A program made the translations under genes and the position numbers. A model generated the notes under the pieces. It was given only the letters and a program-made list of their open reading frames with translations. It searched no databases and was not told the DNA's origin. Of a DNA stretch of 64,000 nucleotides, positions 52,659 through 61,907 are shown piece by piece; position 1 is the first letter of the stretch, and each line of letters begins with the position of its first letter. Source of the DNA: JABDIY01 sp963803875 (GTDB lineage Bacteria > Actinomycetota > Acidimicrobiia > Acidimicrobiales > SZUA-35); the NCBI GenBank assembly GCA_963803875.1, contig CAWDOA010000009.1, positions 62,001-126,000 of the forward strand. Direction: 5' to 3'.

Positions 52659-54599
52659 GTGCTGACCGTGTCGGGATTGAAGAAAGAGCACGGAAACAGG
52701 CTGCTTTTCCAGGACGTCACATTCGAGCTCAGGCCCGGGCGTCGAATGGCGCTGGTTGGTGGGAACGGGGTGGGCAAGACCACCTTGCTCGAGATGGTTG
52801 TCGGACTTCAAGAGGCCGATTCCGGCGCCATCCACAAACCTGCCGACTACGTGATCGGCTACTTGCCACAAGAGCTCACCGAGTCATGGACCGGAACGGT
52901 TCTCGATGAGGTCCTCGGCGGCGCCGAGCATCTGCGCCAGATGGAGAACGAGATCGCTGCGGTTGGGGATTCGTTGGTGGAAACCGACCACCCAGAACAC
53001 GACGAACGACTCGAACGGTTCGGTTCGCTTCAGAGTCGATTCGAGCAGCTGGGCGGATACCAGATCGAATCCGAGGCCAGACGAATTCTCGGCGGACTCG
53101 GTTTCACCACAGAAGCGATGGATCGGCCCCTCGCCGAGCTCTCGGGCGGTTGGCAGATGCGTGCCGCGCTCGCCCGGCTACTGCTGCAGAACCCGGATGT
53201 ACTTGTACTCGACGAGCCCACCAACCACCTCGATGTGGACAGTGTCGGCTGGCTCGAAGAGCAGCTGACTTCCTTTCGTGGTTCGTTGTTGTTCGTGAGT
53301 CACGACCGCGACTTCATCGATGCAGTGGCTGAGCGGGTCGTCGAGGTGGCCTGGGGCACCGCAACTGAATACGTCGGAGGATTCGTCGAGTTCATCGTCC
53401 AACGCGAGGACCGTCTCGCCCAGGCCGAAGCCAAGGCGGCCCAGCAAGCTCGTCAGCGTGCCCAGGCCGAGCGGTTCATCGAGCGATTCCGTTACAAAGC
53501 GACCAAGGCTCGCCAGGTCCAGAGTCGTATCAAGGCTCTCGAGAAGCTGGAGCAGATCGAAGTACCCAAGGATGCCGAGCTGAAACTCCGTTTCGCCTAT
53601 CCCGAGCCGCGTCGGTCCTCCCGAGTCGTCATCGATATCGACTCCGCCGATTTCGGATACGACGACGAACCGTCGGTCATCTCCAACGTGAACGTGGTGG
53701 TCGAGCGGGGCCAGAAGCTTGCGCTGATCGGCCCCAATGGAGCGGGCAAGTCCACCATTCTCAAATCGGTACTGGGGTTGCTCGAGCCGCGGACCGGTTC
53801 GGTGACGATCGGAAACAATGTCGACGTCGCCTATTTCGCACAGCATCAGGTAGACGCACTCGACCTGTCCCTCACGGTCGAACGGGAGTTCCGTCATGCG
53901 GTCGGCGAGGGACTCGACAGCAAACGCAGCGTGCGATCTGTTCTTGGTTCCTTCGGTTTCAGAGGCGATGCCGTCGAACGCCAGGTTGCTCAGCTCTCCG
54001 GCGGCGAGCGGACGCGGCTCGCTCTGGCCGAGACCATGTGTAACCCGGTCAATCTTCTGATTCTCGACGAGCCCACCAACCACCTCGACCTCCCGAGCTG
54101 CGATGTTCTCGAGGATGCGCTGCGGATGTATCCGGGCACCGTGCTACTCGTCAGCCATGACCGTCATCTGATTCGCAATGTTGCAGAACAGGTGCTCGAG
54201 GTTCGTGACGGTAGAGCGGTCTTTTACAGCGAAGTGGAGGAGCATCTCTTCGGCCAACAGCCGATCAGAAAGGTGCAATCCAAAAAGGCACAATCGAAGA
54301 AGAAGGCGGAGACCAAATCGACCGTGACCACATCTGCGGTCCCCAAACCCGACTCGTCGGCTCGTACCAGTCTGTCCGGGAATGAGCAGCGCCAGTTGCG
54401 AAAGAGAGTCGAGAAGCTCGAGTCCTCGGTGCACCGGCTCGAAGCGGAGCTTGCCGCCGTGCAGACCCGGCTCGCTGACCCCGAGGTGTACGCCGACAAC
54501 GAACTCATGCACGAACTCATCGACAAGAACGACACCCTCGAACGACGGCTGCAACGTGCCATGAGCGAATGGGAACAGGCTCACGAGAAGCTCGGCTGA
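52659..54599 (+). CDS. ABC-F family ATPase
   Basis: A cytoplasmic duplicated ATPase of 646 residues without membrane domains, which in this family acts on ribosomes (translation factor or antibiotic protection). The first cassette has VGGNGVGKTTLLEMV, LSGGWQMRAALARLLL and VLVLDEPTNHLDVDSV. The linker, about residues 235-310, is rich in Arg/Gln and coiled. The second has IGPNGAGKSTILKSV, LSGGERTRLALAETMC and LLILDEPTNHLDLPSC. The C-terminal 60 residues form a coiled coil (KRVEKLESSVHRLEAELAAV). The start is GTG 52659. Confidence 0.93.
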   Translation: MLTVSGLKKEHGNRLLFQDVTFELRPGRRMALVGGNGVGKTTLLEMVVGLQEADSGAIHKPADYVIGYLPQELTESWTGTVLDEVLGGAEHLRQMENEIAAVGDSLVETDHPEHDERLERFGSLQSRFEQLGGYQIESEARRILGGLGFTTEAMDRPLAELSGGWQMRAALARLLLQNPDVLVLDEPTNHLDVDSVGWLEEQLTSFRGSLLFVSHDRDFIDAVAERVVEVAWGTATEYVGGFVEFIVQREDRLAQAEAKAAQQARQRAQAERFIERFRYKATKARQVQSRIKALEKLEQIEVPKDAELKLRFAYPEPRRSSRVVIDIDSADFGYDDEPSVISNVNVVVERGQKLALIGPNGAGKSTILKSVLGLLEPRTGSVTIGNNVDVAYFAQHQVDALDLSLTVEREFRHAVGEGLDSKRSVRSVLGSFGFRGDAVERQVAQLSGGERTRLALAETMCNPVNLLILDEPTNHLDLPSCDVLEDALRMYPGTVLLVSHDRHLIRNVAEQVLEVRDGRAVFYSEVEEHLFGQQPIRKVQSKKAQSKKKAETKSTVTTSAVPKPDSSARTSLSGNEQRQLRKRVEKLESSVHRLEAELAAVQTRLADPEVYADNELMHELIDKNDTLERRLQRAMSEWEQAHEKLG

Positions 54600-54636
54600 G
54601 CATTGTGGATGGGAAGCTCAGGACACCAGGGGCACG

Positions 54637-57186
54637 CTAGCGAGACAGATGCACAGCATTCATGATGAAGCCGGCATGGGATGCGGCTGTCGGTAGATTG
54701 CCGAGCGCACGACGATCCTTCGGGTCGATCTGAGCACTGAACAACCCGGTAGGGCCGGCGTCCCGTGCGAGTCGGTCCAGGAGCTCCTCGGCTTCGCCGG
54801 TACGCCCGATGAGCAGTAGCGCATCGATCAGCATGGATGTTGCGAGGTGCACACCGTGTCGGCGACCGGGTAGACCGTCGTCGCTGTGAGAGTTGTAGAC
54901 AGTTCCGTCGGTCACGAGTTCACGACGCACTGCATCGACGGTGGCTATGAAACGAGGATCGTTGGGGGCGAGCAGTCCGCTGAGTCCTACCGCAAGCGCA
55001 CCCACATCAAGTTCATTGCTGCCGTAGTATTCGGTGAAACACTGTCGTCGATCGTTCCACCCCCGCTCGAGAATGTCGGCTGCAATCTTCTTGCGGAGAG
55101 CTTTCCACGTGGTCGGCACTCGATCGCAGAACTGCTTTGAAATCCTTATCCCACGGTCAACGGCCAACCAGCAGTAGACCTTGGAGTGAACGTAGTGCTC
55201 GGGGTGGGTTCGGTTCTCCCAGATTCCATGATCGGGTTCCTCCCATCGATGGGCCACCGACACCACCAGATTCTCCACGAGCCGCCAGTCTGAAACGCTC
55301 AGCTTCACCCGTTGGTCTTTCATTGCGTTGATGACTTGGAGCAGCTGCCCGTACAGATCCAGCTGCACCTGCATGTCGGCCGCATTCCCGACCCGTACCG
55401 GCCGCGACCCGCCGTAGCCGGGGAGGCCGGTTATCTCAGCTTCGGGCGGTAGGTGGCGGCCGGTCACGAGGTAGATCGGCGAGAGCCGGTCGGTCTCGGG
55501 CCGGACATCGAACACCCTCTTCAACCAGTCGATGAAACGTCGGGCTTCGATGGTGGACCCGAGCTCCAAGAGAGCAAGACTCGAGAGCGCACCATCGCGA
55601 ACGCGGCTGTAGCGCATATCCCAGTTTCTGACCCCGCCCAAGTACTCCGGAAGACTGGTAGTTGCAGCTGCGACAATTGCGCCCGTGGGCCCGTGCTGAA
55701 GGGCCTGCAGAGTGATCGCACTGCGTTCGACTTGCTCCGGATATCTCGTGGTGCGGTGGAGCTGTTCGCTGCGCTGGGTCCAGAACCGATGGGTGTCCGA
55801 CTGTCGATCGAACTCGGTGCGGGGGTGTGCGTCAATGGAGTCGGTACCCGCCCGCAGCTCCAGCACCAAGGCACCTTTCATGAGGTCGACGTTGGCTCGA
55901 GCAGTCTGATGGCTGCCGTCATCGGTGACGACCCATTCGCAGCCTTCCCAGGCGTCGCCGGCGCAGCTCAAGACCAGTGGATCGACCGCGCCTCTGATTC
56001 GCACCCCGTTGTCAACGGCTTCCAACGCCGTCGGGATCCGTCCGAAATCGAGTCGAGGAGCGAACGTTATGCACACCTCACAGGTCCCCTCGAGTGTTCG
56101 GACCAGGTCTGTGCGACCGGCGAATTGACGCGTTCGGTTGCCAGATACGTCCATGTAATCGGTGATCGCGAAGTCTTCGAACCGAGTCTCGAGGATCATC
56201 GAGCCAGTTCGATAGTTCTGCGCGACCGCAGCTGAGCCGTCGAGGGGTCGGATGTCGAATGATCCGCCGGACGCTCCTCCAAGAAGTTCGGCAAACACCG
56301 CCCCGGAATCGATGCGAGGTACACACATCCAGACAATGCGGCCGTTCGGATCGACAATGGCGGCGGTCCGCTGGTCCGACAGCAGCGAGTGCTGTTCGAT
56401 CGGTGCAAGGCCCGATCCCGTCAGCCAGTCGGAACGTAACTCCGACAGGAGAGCCAGAATACGAGCAACGGTGTCGGGTGAATCGACTCGGAAACCTGCG
56501 GCCGTTTCCTTTTGGCCGATGTGGATCCCCACGTCGGGACCTCGCAAGGTGGCGAAGGCATCCTCATCGGTGGTGTCATCTCCAAGGAACAGAACAGCTG
56601 TTGCGCCGACCTCTCCCCGGATTCGCTCCAGAGCGTCACCTTTGTGGGTGGCGGTGATCGTGAGTTCGACGATGTCGTGCCCGTGTTGGCAGAACACTCC
56701 GTCCCAGGATCCAGGGCCGGACTCCAAGGCCGCTGTTGCGCGCGCCGCAGTGTCTGGATCCACACCTCGCAGGTGAAAGGCCAAACCGGCAGGCTTCTCC
56801 TCGACGCGACCACCGATGTCACTCGAGATCTGATGGGCGGCAGCGATGATCTGGACCCGAAGATCGGAACGTCCCGAATCGAGATCGGCGACGAACCCGA
56901 CATCGAACTCGCTGCCGTGACTACCGACCAACCGGATCGCTTCGTCCATGGAGGTAACCGCTCGAAGATCAGACAGGCTCCGACCGGAGATCAGCGCTGC
57001 GAATGTGTGGTCGGCACGGCCGATCGCTCGAAGGGCCGAGACCGACTCGGGATTGGCAACTGCGTCATCGGGATCATCAACCAAAGATGCCAGCGTCCCG
57101 TCGTAGTCCGAAGCAACCAGCAAGACCGGTACGGCGGCCAGCCGCCGCAACTCTTCTCCGAGGAGGCTGAGGTTGTCGCTCGTCAC
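54637..57186 (-). CDS. Trehalose-6-phosphate phosphatase - GH15 fusion
   Basis: An 849-residue fusion. Residues 1-240 are OtsB: VLLVASDYDGTLASLVDDPD (nucleophile D27, acid D29), ALISGRSLSDLRAV and VLFLGDDTTDEDAFATLRGP. Residues about 250-849 match GH15 glucoamylase/trehalase: RNWDMRYSRVRDGALSSLAL in the substrate-binding part and the catalytic Glu region HRWEEPDHGIWENR. Trehalases of the GH15 type are known in actinobacteria. The fused pair could make trehalose from T6P and degrade it, or hydrolyse another glucan; this is inferred. otsA is 34 kb away. The start is near 57186, next to the repeat locus. Confidence 0.87.
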   Translation of the reverse strand: MTSDNLSLLGEELRRLAAVPVLLVASDYDGTLASLVDDPDDAVANPESVSALRAIGRADHTFAALISGRSLSDLRAVTSMDEAIRLVGSHGSEFDVGFVADLDSGRSDLRVQIIAAAHQISSDIGGRVEEKPAGLAFHLRGVDPDTAARATAALESGPGSWDGVFCQHGHDIVELTITATHKGDALERIRGEVGATAVLFLGDDTTDEDAFATLRGPDVGIHIGQKETAAGFRVDSPDTVARILALLSELRSDWLTGSGLAPIEQHSLLSDQRTAAIVDPNGRIVWMCVPRIDSGAVFAELLGGASGGSFDIRPLDGSAAVAQNYRTGSMILETRFEDFAITDYMDVSGNRTRQFAGRTDLVRTLEGTCEVCITFAPRLDFGRIPTALEAVDNGVRIRGAVDPLVLSCAGDAWEGCEWVVTDDGSHQTARANVDLMKGALVLELRAGTDSIDAHPRTEFDRQSDTHRFWTQRSEQLHRTTRYPEQVERSAITLQALQHGPTGAIVAAATTSLPEYLGGVRNWDMRYSRVRDGALSSLALLELGSTIEARRFIDWLKRVFDVRPETDRLSPIYLVTGRHLPPEAEITGLPGYGGSRPVRVGNAADMQVQLDLYGQLLQVINAMKDQRVKLSVSDWRLVENLVVSVAHRWEEPDHGIWENRTHPEHYVHSKVYCWLAVDRGIRISKQFCDRVPTTWKALRKKIAADILERGWNDRRQCFTEYYGSNELDVGALAVGLSGLLAPNDPRFIATVDAVRRELVTDGTVYNSHSDDGLPGRRHGVHLATSMLIDALLLIGRTGEAEELLDRLARDAGPTGLFSAQIDPKDRRALGNLPTAASHAGFIMNAVHLSR

Positions 57187-57189
57187 ACT

Positions 57190-57400
57190 CTCATTATTCC
57201 GCTCGCCTTCGCTCGTTCCTCACTGTCGTTCGTCGGCGCTGACGCGCCGCCTCACTTACCGCCTTTCGGCGCTTGGGCGCCGAAACGCTCTGGCCCCAAA
57301 CCTGCCGATCTCTTCGACGCTGCTCTCTTTGCCTCACTGTCGTTCGTCGGCGCTGACGCGCCCGTCCGGAATTCGGATCGTGTGATCACCGAGCGGCCGT
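57190..57400. repeat. Repeat-rich spacer with two exact 31-bp direct repeats
   Basis: The 31-mer beginning CCTCACTGTCGTTCGTCGGC is at 57218-57248 and exactly again at 57332-57362. Each contains the hairpin GGCGC-TGAC-GCGCC. Between them GGCGC-TTG-GGCGCC (about 57268-57281) adds another hairpin. The flanking motif GCTCGCCTTCGCTCGTTCC resembles the spacers at 455-880 and 60929-61140. No ORF is supported. The alaS promoter must lie here or just downstream. Confidence 0.7.
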
Positions 57401-57412
57401 AGACTTGAATCC

Positions 57413-60027
57413 GTGCGTGCCCAGGAACTTCGCAAAGCCTTCACCGACTTCTTCGTCGAGAGAGATCATCAGCTGATTCCGTCGGCCAGCCTCATTCCGC
57501 ACGACAACACGTTGCTGTTCACCAACTCGGGAATGGTGCCGTTCAAGCCGTATTTCGTGGGCGAAGAGAAGCCGCCGTCACCGCGAGCGGTGAGTATCCA
57601 GAAGTGCGTACGGGCCGGCGGGAAGCACAACGATCTCGACGAGGTGGGTCGCACCACTCGCCATCTCACCTTCTTCGAGATGATGGGCAACTTCAGCTTC
57701 GGGGACTATTTCAAGGAAACCGCGATCCCCGATGCGTGGGAGTTCGTTACCGACGTCCTGGGACTCGACCCGACTCGCTTGTGGGTAACGGTTCATCTCT
57801 CCGACGACGAGGCAGCAAACATATGGCACGAGCGTGTTGGGGTACCGAAGGAGCGCATCCAGCGGCTAGATGAAGACAACTGGTGGCGAATGGCTGACAC
57901 CGGACCGAACGGACCGAGTTCGGAGATCTTCTGGACAAGGGTCCCCGGTACGGCCCTGACGGCGGGCCGGAGAACCCCGACGCTGAAGATCGATTCGTCG
58001 AGATCTGGAACTTGGTTTTCATGCAGTTCGAGACCGACGAGCTGGGCGAGTCCAGACCACTGCCGAAACCGAGCATCGACACCGGAGCCGGCCTCGAGCG
58101 GATTCTCAGTGTGCTTCAGGGCAAGGAAAGTGTCTTCGAGATCGACGAGATGGATCAATTGGTCAAGGTGGCCTCCAAAGCCACTGGCTACGCACTCGGT
58201 GCGGACGACAACAGTGATCTCGCCCTACGAGTGCTGGCCGAACACGCCAGGACTACGACCTTTCTGATTTCTGACGGGGTGTTCCCCAGCAACGAGGACC
58301 GAGGTTACGTCCTCCGCCGAATCATCCGAAGAGCGGTCCGATTCGCGTACTTGTTGGGAGTTTCCGATCTTGTCATGCCCACTCTGGTCGATGCCGTTGT
58401 CGACATCATGGGTGTCGACTACCCCGAGGTACAGCAGAATCATCAACTCATACGGACTGTCGCCGAGCGTGAAGAGGCTCAGTTTCGTCGGCGGCTGGCG
58501 AACGGACTGAAGATCCTCGACGATGAACTGTCGGATCTCGAGGCTGGAACAGCGGTTCCCGGAGAGACCATCTTCCTCCTCCACGACACCTACGGGTTTC
58601 CCAAGGAGGTAACCGCCGAGGTTGCAGCCGAACGTGGATTCACCGTTGATCTCGAAGGCTTCGAGGTCGAAATGGCAAAGCAGCGTCAGCGGGCCAAGGC
58701 CGCGGAGAAGGGTGCTGCCGTAGCAAGCGACGCCGACACGGTGGCGTCGCTGGTGGAGAACGGCGATCTCACGGTGTTCGTCGGTCGGGACCACCTCACC
58801 AACGTGCAATCAGAGATTCTCGCTGTCACCGGTGGTGGCACACAAAACGGCGACGACGTGCCCGTCAGTATCTTCCTCACGCAAAGCCCGTTCTACGCCG
58901 AGGCTGGCGGTCAGATCGGCGACACCGGAACGATCAGGATCACCGATGCCGACGGTGCGACCGAGGCCGAGGCCACAGTCCTCGACACGACCTATGCCGC
59001 CCCGGGCGTCCACCGGCATGTCGCAAAGATCGTGTCGGGTGAATTCGGCCCGGGCGATCAGGTTCTCGCCAGCGTCGACGTCGACCGTCGGAATCGGATC
59101 AGGCGACACCACACCGCAACTCACATGCTGCACTGGGCGCTGAGGGAGGTGCTGGGCGAGGGTGCCAAGCAGCAAGGATCGCTCGTAGCACCCGATCGGC
59201 TTCGGTTCGACTTCTCTCACTACGAGGCCCTCACCGAGGAGCAGATTCGACAGATCGAGGATCTCGCCAACACCGAGATTCTCAAGAACCCCGAGACCCC
59301 GCATACCGAAATGTCCAAGGACGAGGCCGAGGAAATGGGTGCGGTCGCGTTCTTCGGCGACAAGTACGGTGACCGGGTGCGGGTGCTGAGCGCCGGTCCA
59401 TCGGTGGAGTTCTGTGGTGGCACCCACGTCCACGCCCTCGGCGACATCGGCCCTGTCAAGATCGTTTCAGAGGGTTCGATAGGTTCGAACATTCGTCGTA
59501 TCGAGGCCGTCGCCGGTGATGAGACAATCAACCTCATTCGGGCCGAACAGGCCACCCTCAACGAGGCTGCGGCGCTTCTCAACGTGCCGGTGGGCTCGGT
59601 CACCGCGGGGATTGAGAAACGCCTCGCCGAGATGAAACAACAACAAACCGATATCGCCGATCTCCGCCGCCAGCTGGCCGCCGGACGCTCGGTTGAGCTC
59701 GCAGCATCGGCCGAAGACGGCGCTGTGTTCGCCCGGGTCGATGGCGTCGACCGCAACGACCTCAAGGACCTCGCCATCGCCGTGCGCGATCAGCCCGGAA
59801 TCAATGTGGTAGTGATCGCCGGAGCCCCCGCGGGTGGCGGCGCTGCAGTGGTGAGCGCGGTGACACCCGAAGCCGGAATCGAAGCCGGCGCACTGGTCGC
59901 TCCGGCGGCCAAGGAGATCCAGGGCGGCGGTGGCAAAGGAAAAGACCTCGCCATGGCCGGCGGCAAGAACGCCGACGGACTCGACGCTGCCCTCGAGGTC
60001 GCCAGGGGAGTGCTGGCCAAATCTTGA
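57413..60027 (+). CDS. alaS: Alanyl-tRNA synthetase (one frameshift)
   Basis: The enzyme charges tRNA-Ala and edits mischarged species. GTG 57413 starts MRAQELRKAFTDFFVERDHQ. Loss of one G at GG 57933-57934 breaks the frame: native I-F-W-D-K-G-P-R-Y-G-P becomes IFWTRVPG. The second frame then reads LVFMQFETDELGESRPLPKP and continues through GYVLRRIIRRAVRF, RRHHTATHMLHWALREVLGE (editing-domain HxxxH) and VEFCGGTHVHALGDIGPVKI (the Cys/His pair) to the C-terminus. The corrected length is about 871 residues. alaS is essential, so the shift is almost surely an assembly indel unless another copy exists. Confidence 0.93.
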
Positions 60028-60464
60028 TGGCCCGTTTCAGCGGCCGCGGGCTCGGTATCGATCTGGGCTCCAAGCGAATTGGTGTTGCCCTATGCGATAG
60101 CAACGGCACCCTCGCCACGCCCTACGAGACCGTCCAGCGGTCCGGCACAACCGCAGCCGATCACGGCCGTCTTCTCGCTCTCATCGAGGAGGCGGAGGCA
60201 ACGTTCGTTGTGGTCGGAGTTCCCTACGCATTGAGGGACGGCAGCCTCAGCCCGTCTGCCCAAGCCATCGTGGACGAGATCGAGGTCTTTCGAACCCAGC
60301 TACCGGACGGGTGTGAGCTTCACCTTCAAGACGAGCGACTCACCACCGTGACCGCGGAGCAACGGCTCACCGAAATGGGGATCAAGGGCGCTCGCCGTAA
60401 GCAACTGGTGGATCAGATCGCGGCTGCGGTGATTCTGCAAACCTGGCTGGACGGCGACCACTAG
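60027..60464 (+). CDS. ruvX: Holliday junction resolvase-like protein RuvX/YqgF
   Basis: An RNase H-fold nuclease of 145 residues also implicated in rRNA processing. Acidic motif I is GIDLGSKRIGVALCD, motif II is FVVVGVPYALRDGS, and DERLTTVTAEQRL and RKQLVDQIAAAVILQTWL follow. The ATG at 60027 overlaps the alaS stop (TGATG); TTG 60024 is an alternative. The alaS-ruvX-mltG-aroE order is conserved in Actinobacteria. It converges with the HNH fragment, overlapping its stop by 3 bp. Confidence 0.93.
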   Translation: MARFSGRGLGIDLGSKRIGVALCDSNGTLATPYETVQRSGTTAADHGRLLALIEEAEATFVVVGVPYALRDGSLSPSAQAIVDEIEVFRTQLPDGCELHLQDERLTTVTAEQRLTEMGIKGARRKQLVDQIAAAVILQTWLDGDH

Positions 60465-60925
60465 AATGGATCGGCGTATTCGGGTGGTTGGTAGCGCCAT
60501 CGGTACTTTTCGGCTTCGGTCTTTTGGGTGTGGTGGCCGGTGCAGAGGAGTTTGCCGTTCCAGGTGTCCGTGCCGCCGCCGTGTTGCCATTCTTGGATGT
60601 GGTCTATTTGGGTTCCGGGTTGGTCACAGCCTGGTTGTCGGCAGGTCTTGTCTCGGAGGAGTACGGCTAGTCGGGATGCTCCGGCGTAGAGACGCTGGGT
60701 TCGGCCCAGGTCGACTTTGCGAGATTCGGTTCCGATGACGCAGCGCATGATTCGGTGTTTGAGTGCGAGTCGGAATGCTTCGGTTGGTGTTACCGCGGTG
60801 TGGTCGAGGGTTTCTGATTGGTAGCCGGGCCTGAAGATGTCGGCTGGGTCGGGGGGTGGTGGTTGGCCGGTTCGGATCCAGTCGGCGTATTTGTCGGCCT
60901 CGGCCTTAAACGTCTCGAAGTCCAT
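60461..60925 (-). pseudogene. HNH endonuclease half of a broken DUF222/13E12 gene
   Basis: A 154-residue ORF that corresponds to the C-terminal part of a 13E12-type protein. The HNH domain is CRQPGCDQPGTQIDHIQEWQ, then HGGGTDTWNGKLLCTGHHTQ, with the Cys pair, Asp-His and final His all present. The N-terminal ATG and first 20 residues follow the junction with the inserted repeat. The matching DUF222 half lies at 61079-61675 on the same strand. Together they would equal about 400 residues, the family's normal size. The HNH part could still fold, but expression is uncertain. Confidence 0.75.
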
Positions 60926-60928
60926 GGT

Positions 60929-61140
60929 GTTTCTGTCCCTCCGGGGGCCTCTCGCTCGCCTGCAGGCCTTCCTGTTCGTGTTCTCGCTTCGCGCCTCCTC
61001 GTTCCTCGTCGTTGCTTCGCTTCACGAACCCGGCCTTACGGGTCGCTCCGGAACGTTCTGGCCACGGTTGCTTGGGCTCTAGGCAGTTGTGAGCTCTGCG
61101 AGCAACTGTGTAAGTGCCGAGGCGCCCCGGCGCCGAGGAA
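60929..61140. repeat. Repeat element interrupting the DUF222/HNH gene
   Basis: This segment between the two gene halves is CTCGCTTCGCGCCTCCTCGT-type sequence without coding character. CTGTCCCTCCGGGGGCCTC (60933-60951) is an exact copy of 761-779. CGGCCTTACGGGTCGCTCCGG (about 61031-61051) parallels the sequence at 740-758. GGCGCC-CC-GGCGCC forms a hairpin near 61120-61133. Boundaries are approximate: homology to DUF222 stops after LTFSDNLDGVV, and the HNH half begins near 60925. Confidence 0.55.
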
Positions 61141-61675
61141 CGACTCCGTCCAAGTTGTCTGAGAAGGTGAGGTGGAGGTCCTTTTCTTCTGGTGCTTTTG
61201 TGTCCGGGTCGCATGCTTCAGCCGCGAGGCACCATGCGGCGCAGGCACGCGTGAATTCGCTGAAGGGGAGTTCGCGGGCGAAATCGACGAGCATTTTGTG
61301 GTCTCGCTCAAACAGCTCGGCCCGGGTTCGGGTCCGGTTGAAGGGCAAACACTTCTTGAGACAGCCGATGTGATCTGCGGTCAGCACGCCTTCGTCGATC
61401 GCTTCAGCTATCGCGTCGAATCGGCTGGCGAGACGGCCGGTGGCATACACCCGAGATGTTTCGTGCTTCGACATGTTTGCTTCGTGCGCGAGCCATGAAG
61501 CGGGGTTGGAGTACCGGGAATCGGCGAGCGCGCCGTTGTCGTGATAGTCGACAAGTTTGGCTCCGATAAGGGCGTTCAACTGGTCCCGAGCGGTCAGCAG
61601 CGCAGCCAACTGAGGACCAGGATCCATCGAAACCGATGCCTCGAGCGTCGCTTTGATGTCCGCCAACATCGCCAT
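61079..61675 (-). pseudogene. DUF222 half of a broken 13E12 gene
   Basis: A 198-residue ORF starting MAMLADIKATLEASVS. It contains the DUF222 core: AALLTARDQLNALIGAKLVD, SRYSNPASWLAHEANMSKHE and ASRFDAIAEAIDEGVLTADH. It ends LTFSDNLDGVV plus about 18 unrelated residues and a stop derived from the inserted repeat. The HNH half follows after a gap of about 150 bp. Such genes in mycobacteria are SOS-inducible; a LexA-like box precedes this start. Confidence 0.75.
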
Positions 61676-61682
61676 GAGTAAG

Positions 61683-61698
61683 TATAACAGACGTTCGC
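61683..61698 (-). promoter_or_regulatory. Candidate LexA/SOS box upstream of the DUF222 gene
   Basis: TATAAC-AGAC-GTTCGC (plus strand) matches 9 of the 12 defined bases of the mycobacterial SOS box TCGAAC-N4-GTTCGA. It sits 7 bp upstream of the start codon and overlaps a TATACT that could be a -10 element. 13E12 genes in M. tuberculosis are known LexA targets, which supports the reading. No binding was tested. Confidence 0.45.
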
Positions 61699-61907
61699 TT
61701 CAAACCACACAAATGTAGTTAGATATCTTCAAGAAAGCAACATCGACAACGCGGTGCAAATCAGCACGCTGGCAAGGCAGCGACCGGCGCTGCCATGCGT
61801 CGATCGATCTCACACAAAGTGTCCGGCGTCGTCGAACGTTTGTGCGACCGGCCGGCGTTGTGATCGGTGGCCGGCATGCCTCCGTGACCGGCGTGTCGGT
61901 GAGTACC

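Noticed and set aside
57933..57950. Programmed ribosomal frameshift in alaS
   Set aside because: No slippery heptamer or downstream structure is apparent, and a lost G in a homopolymer is a common assembly error.
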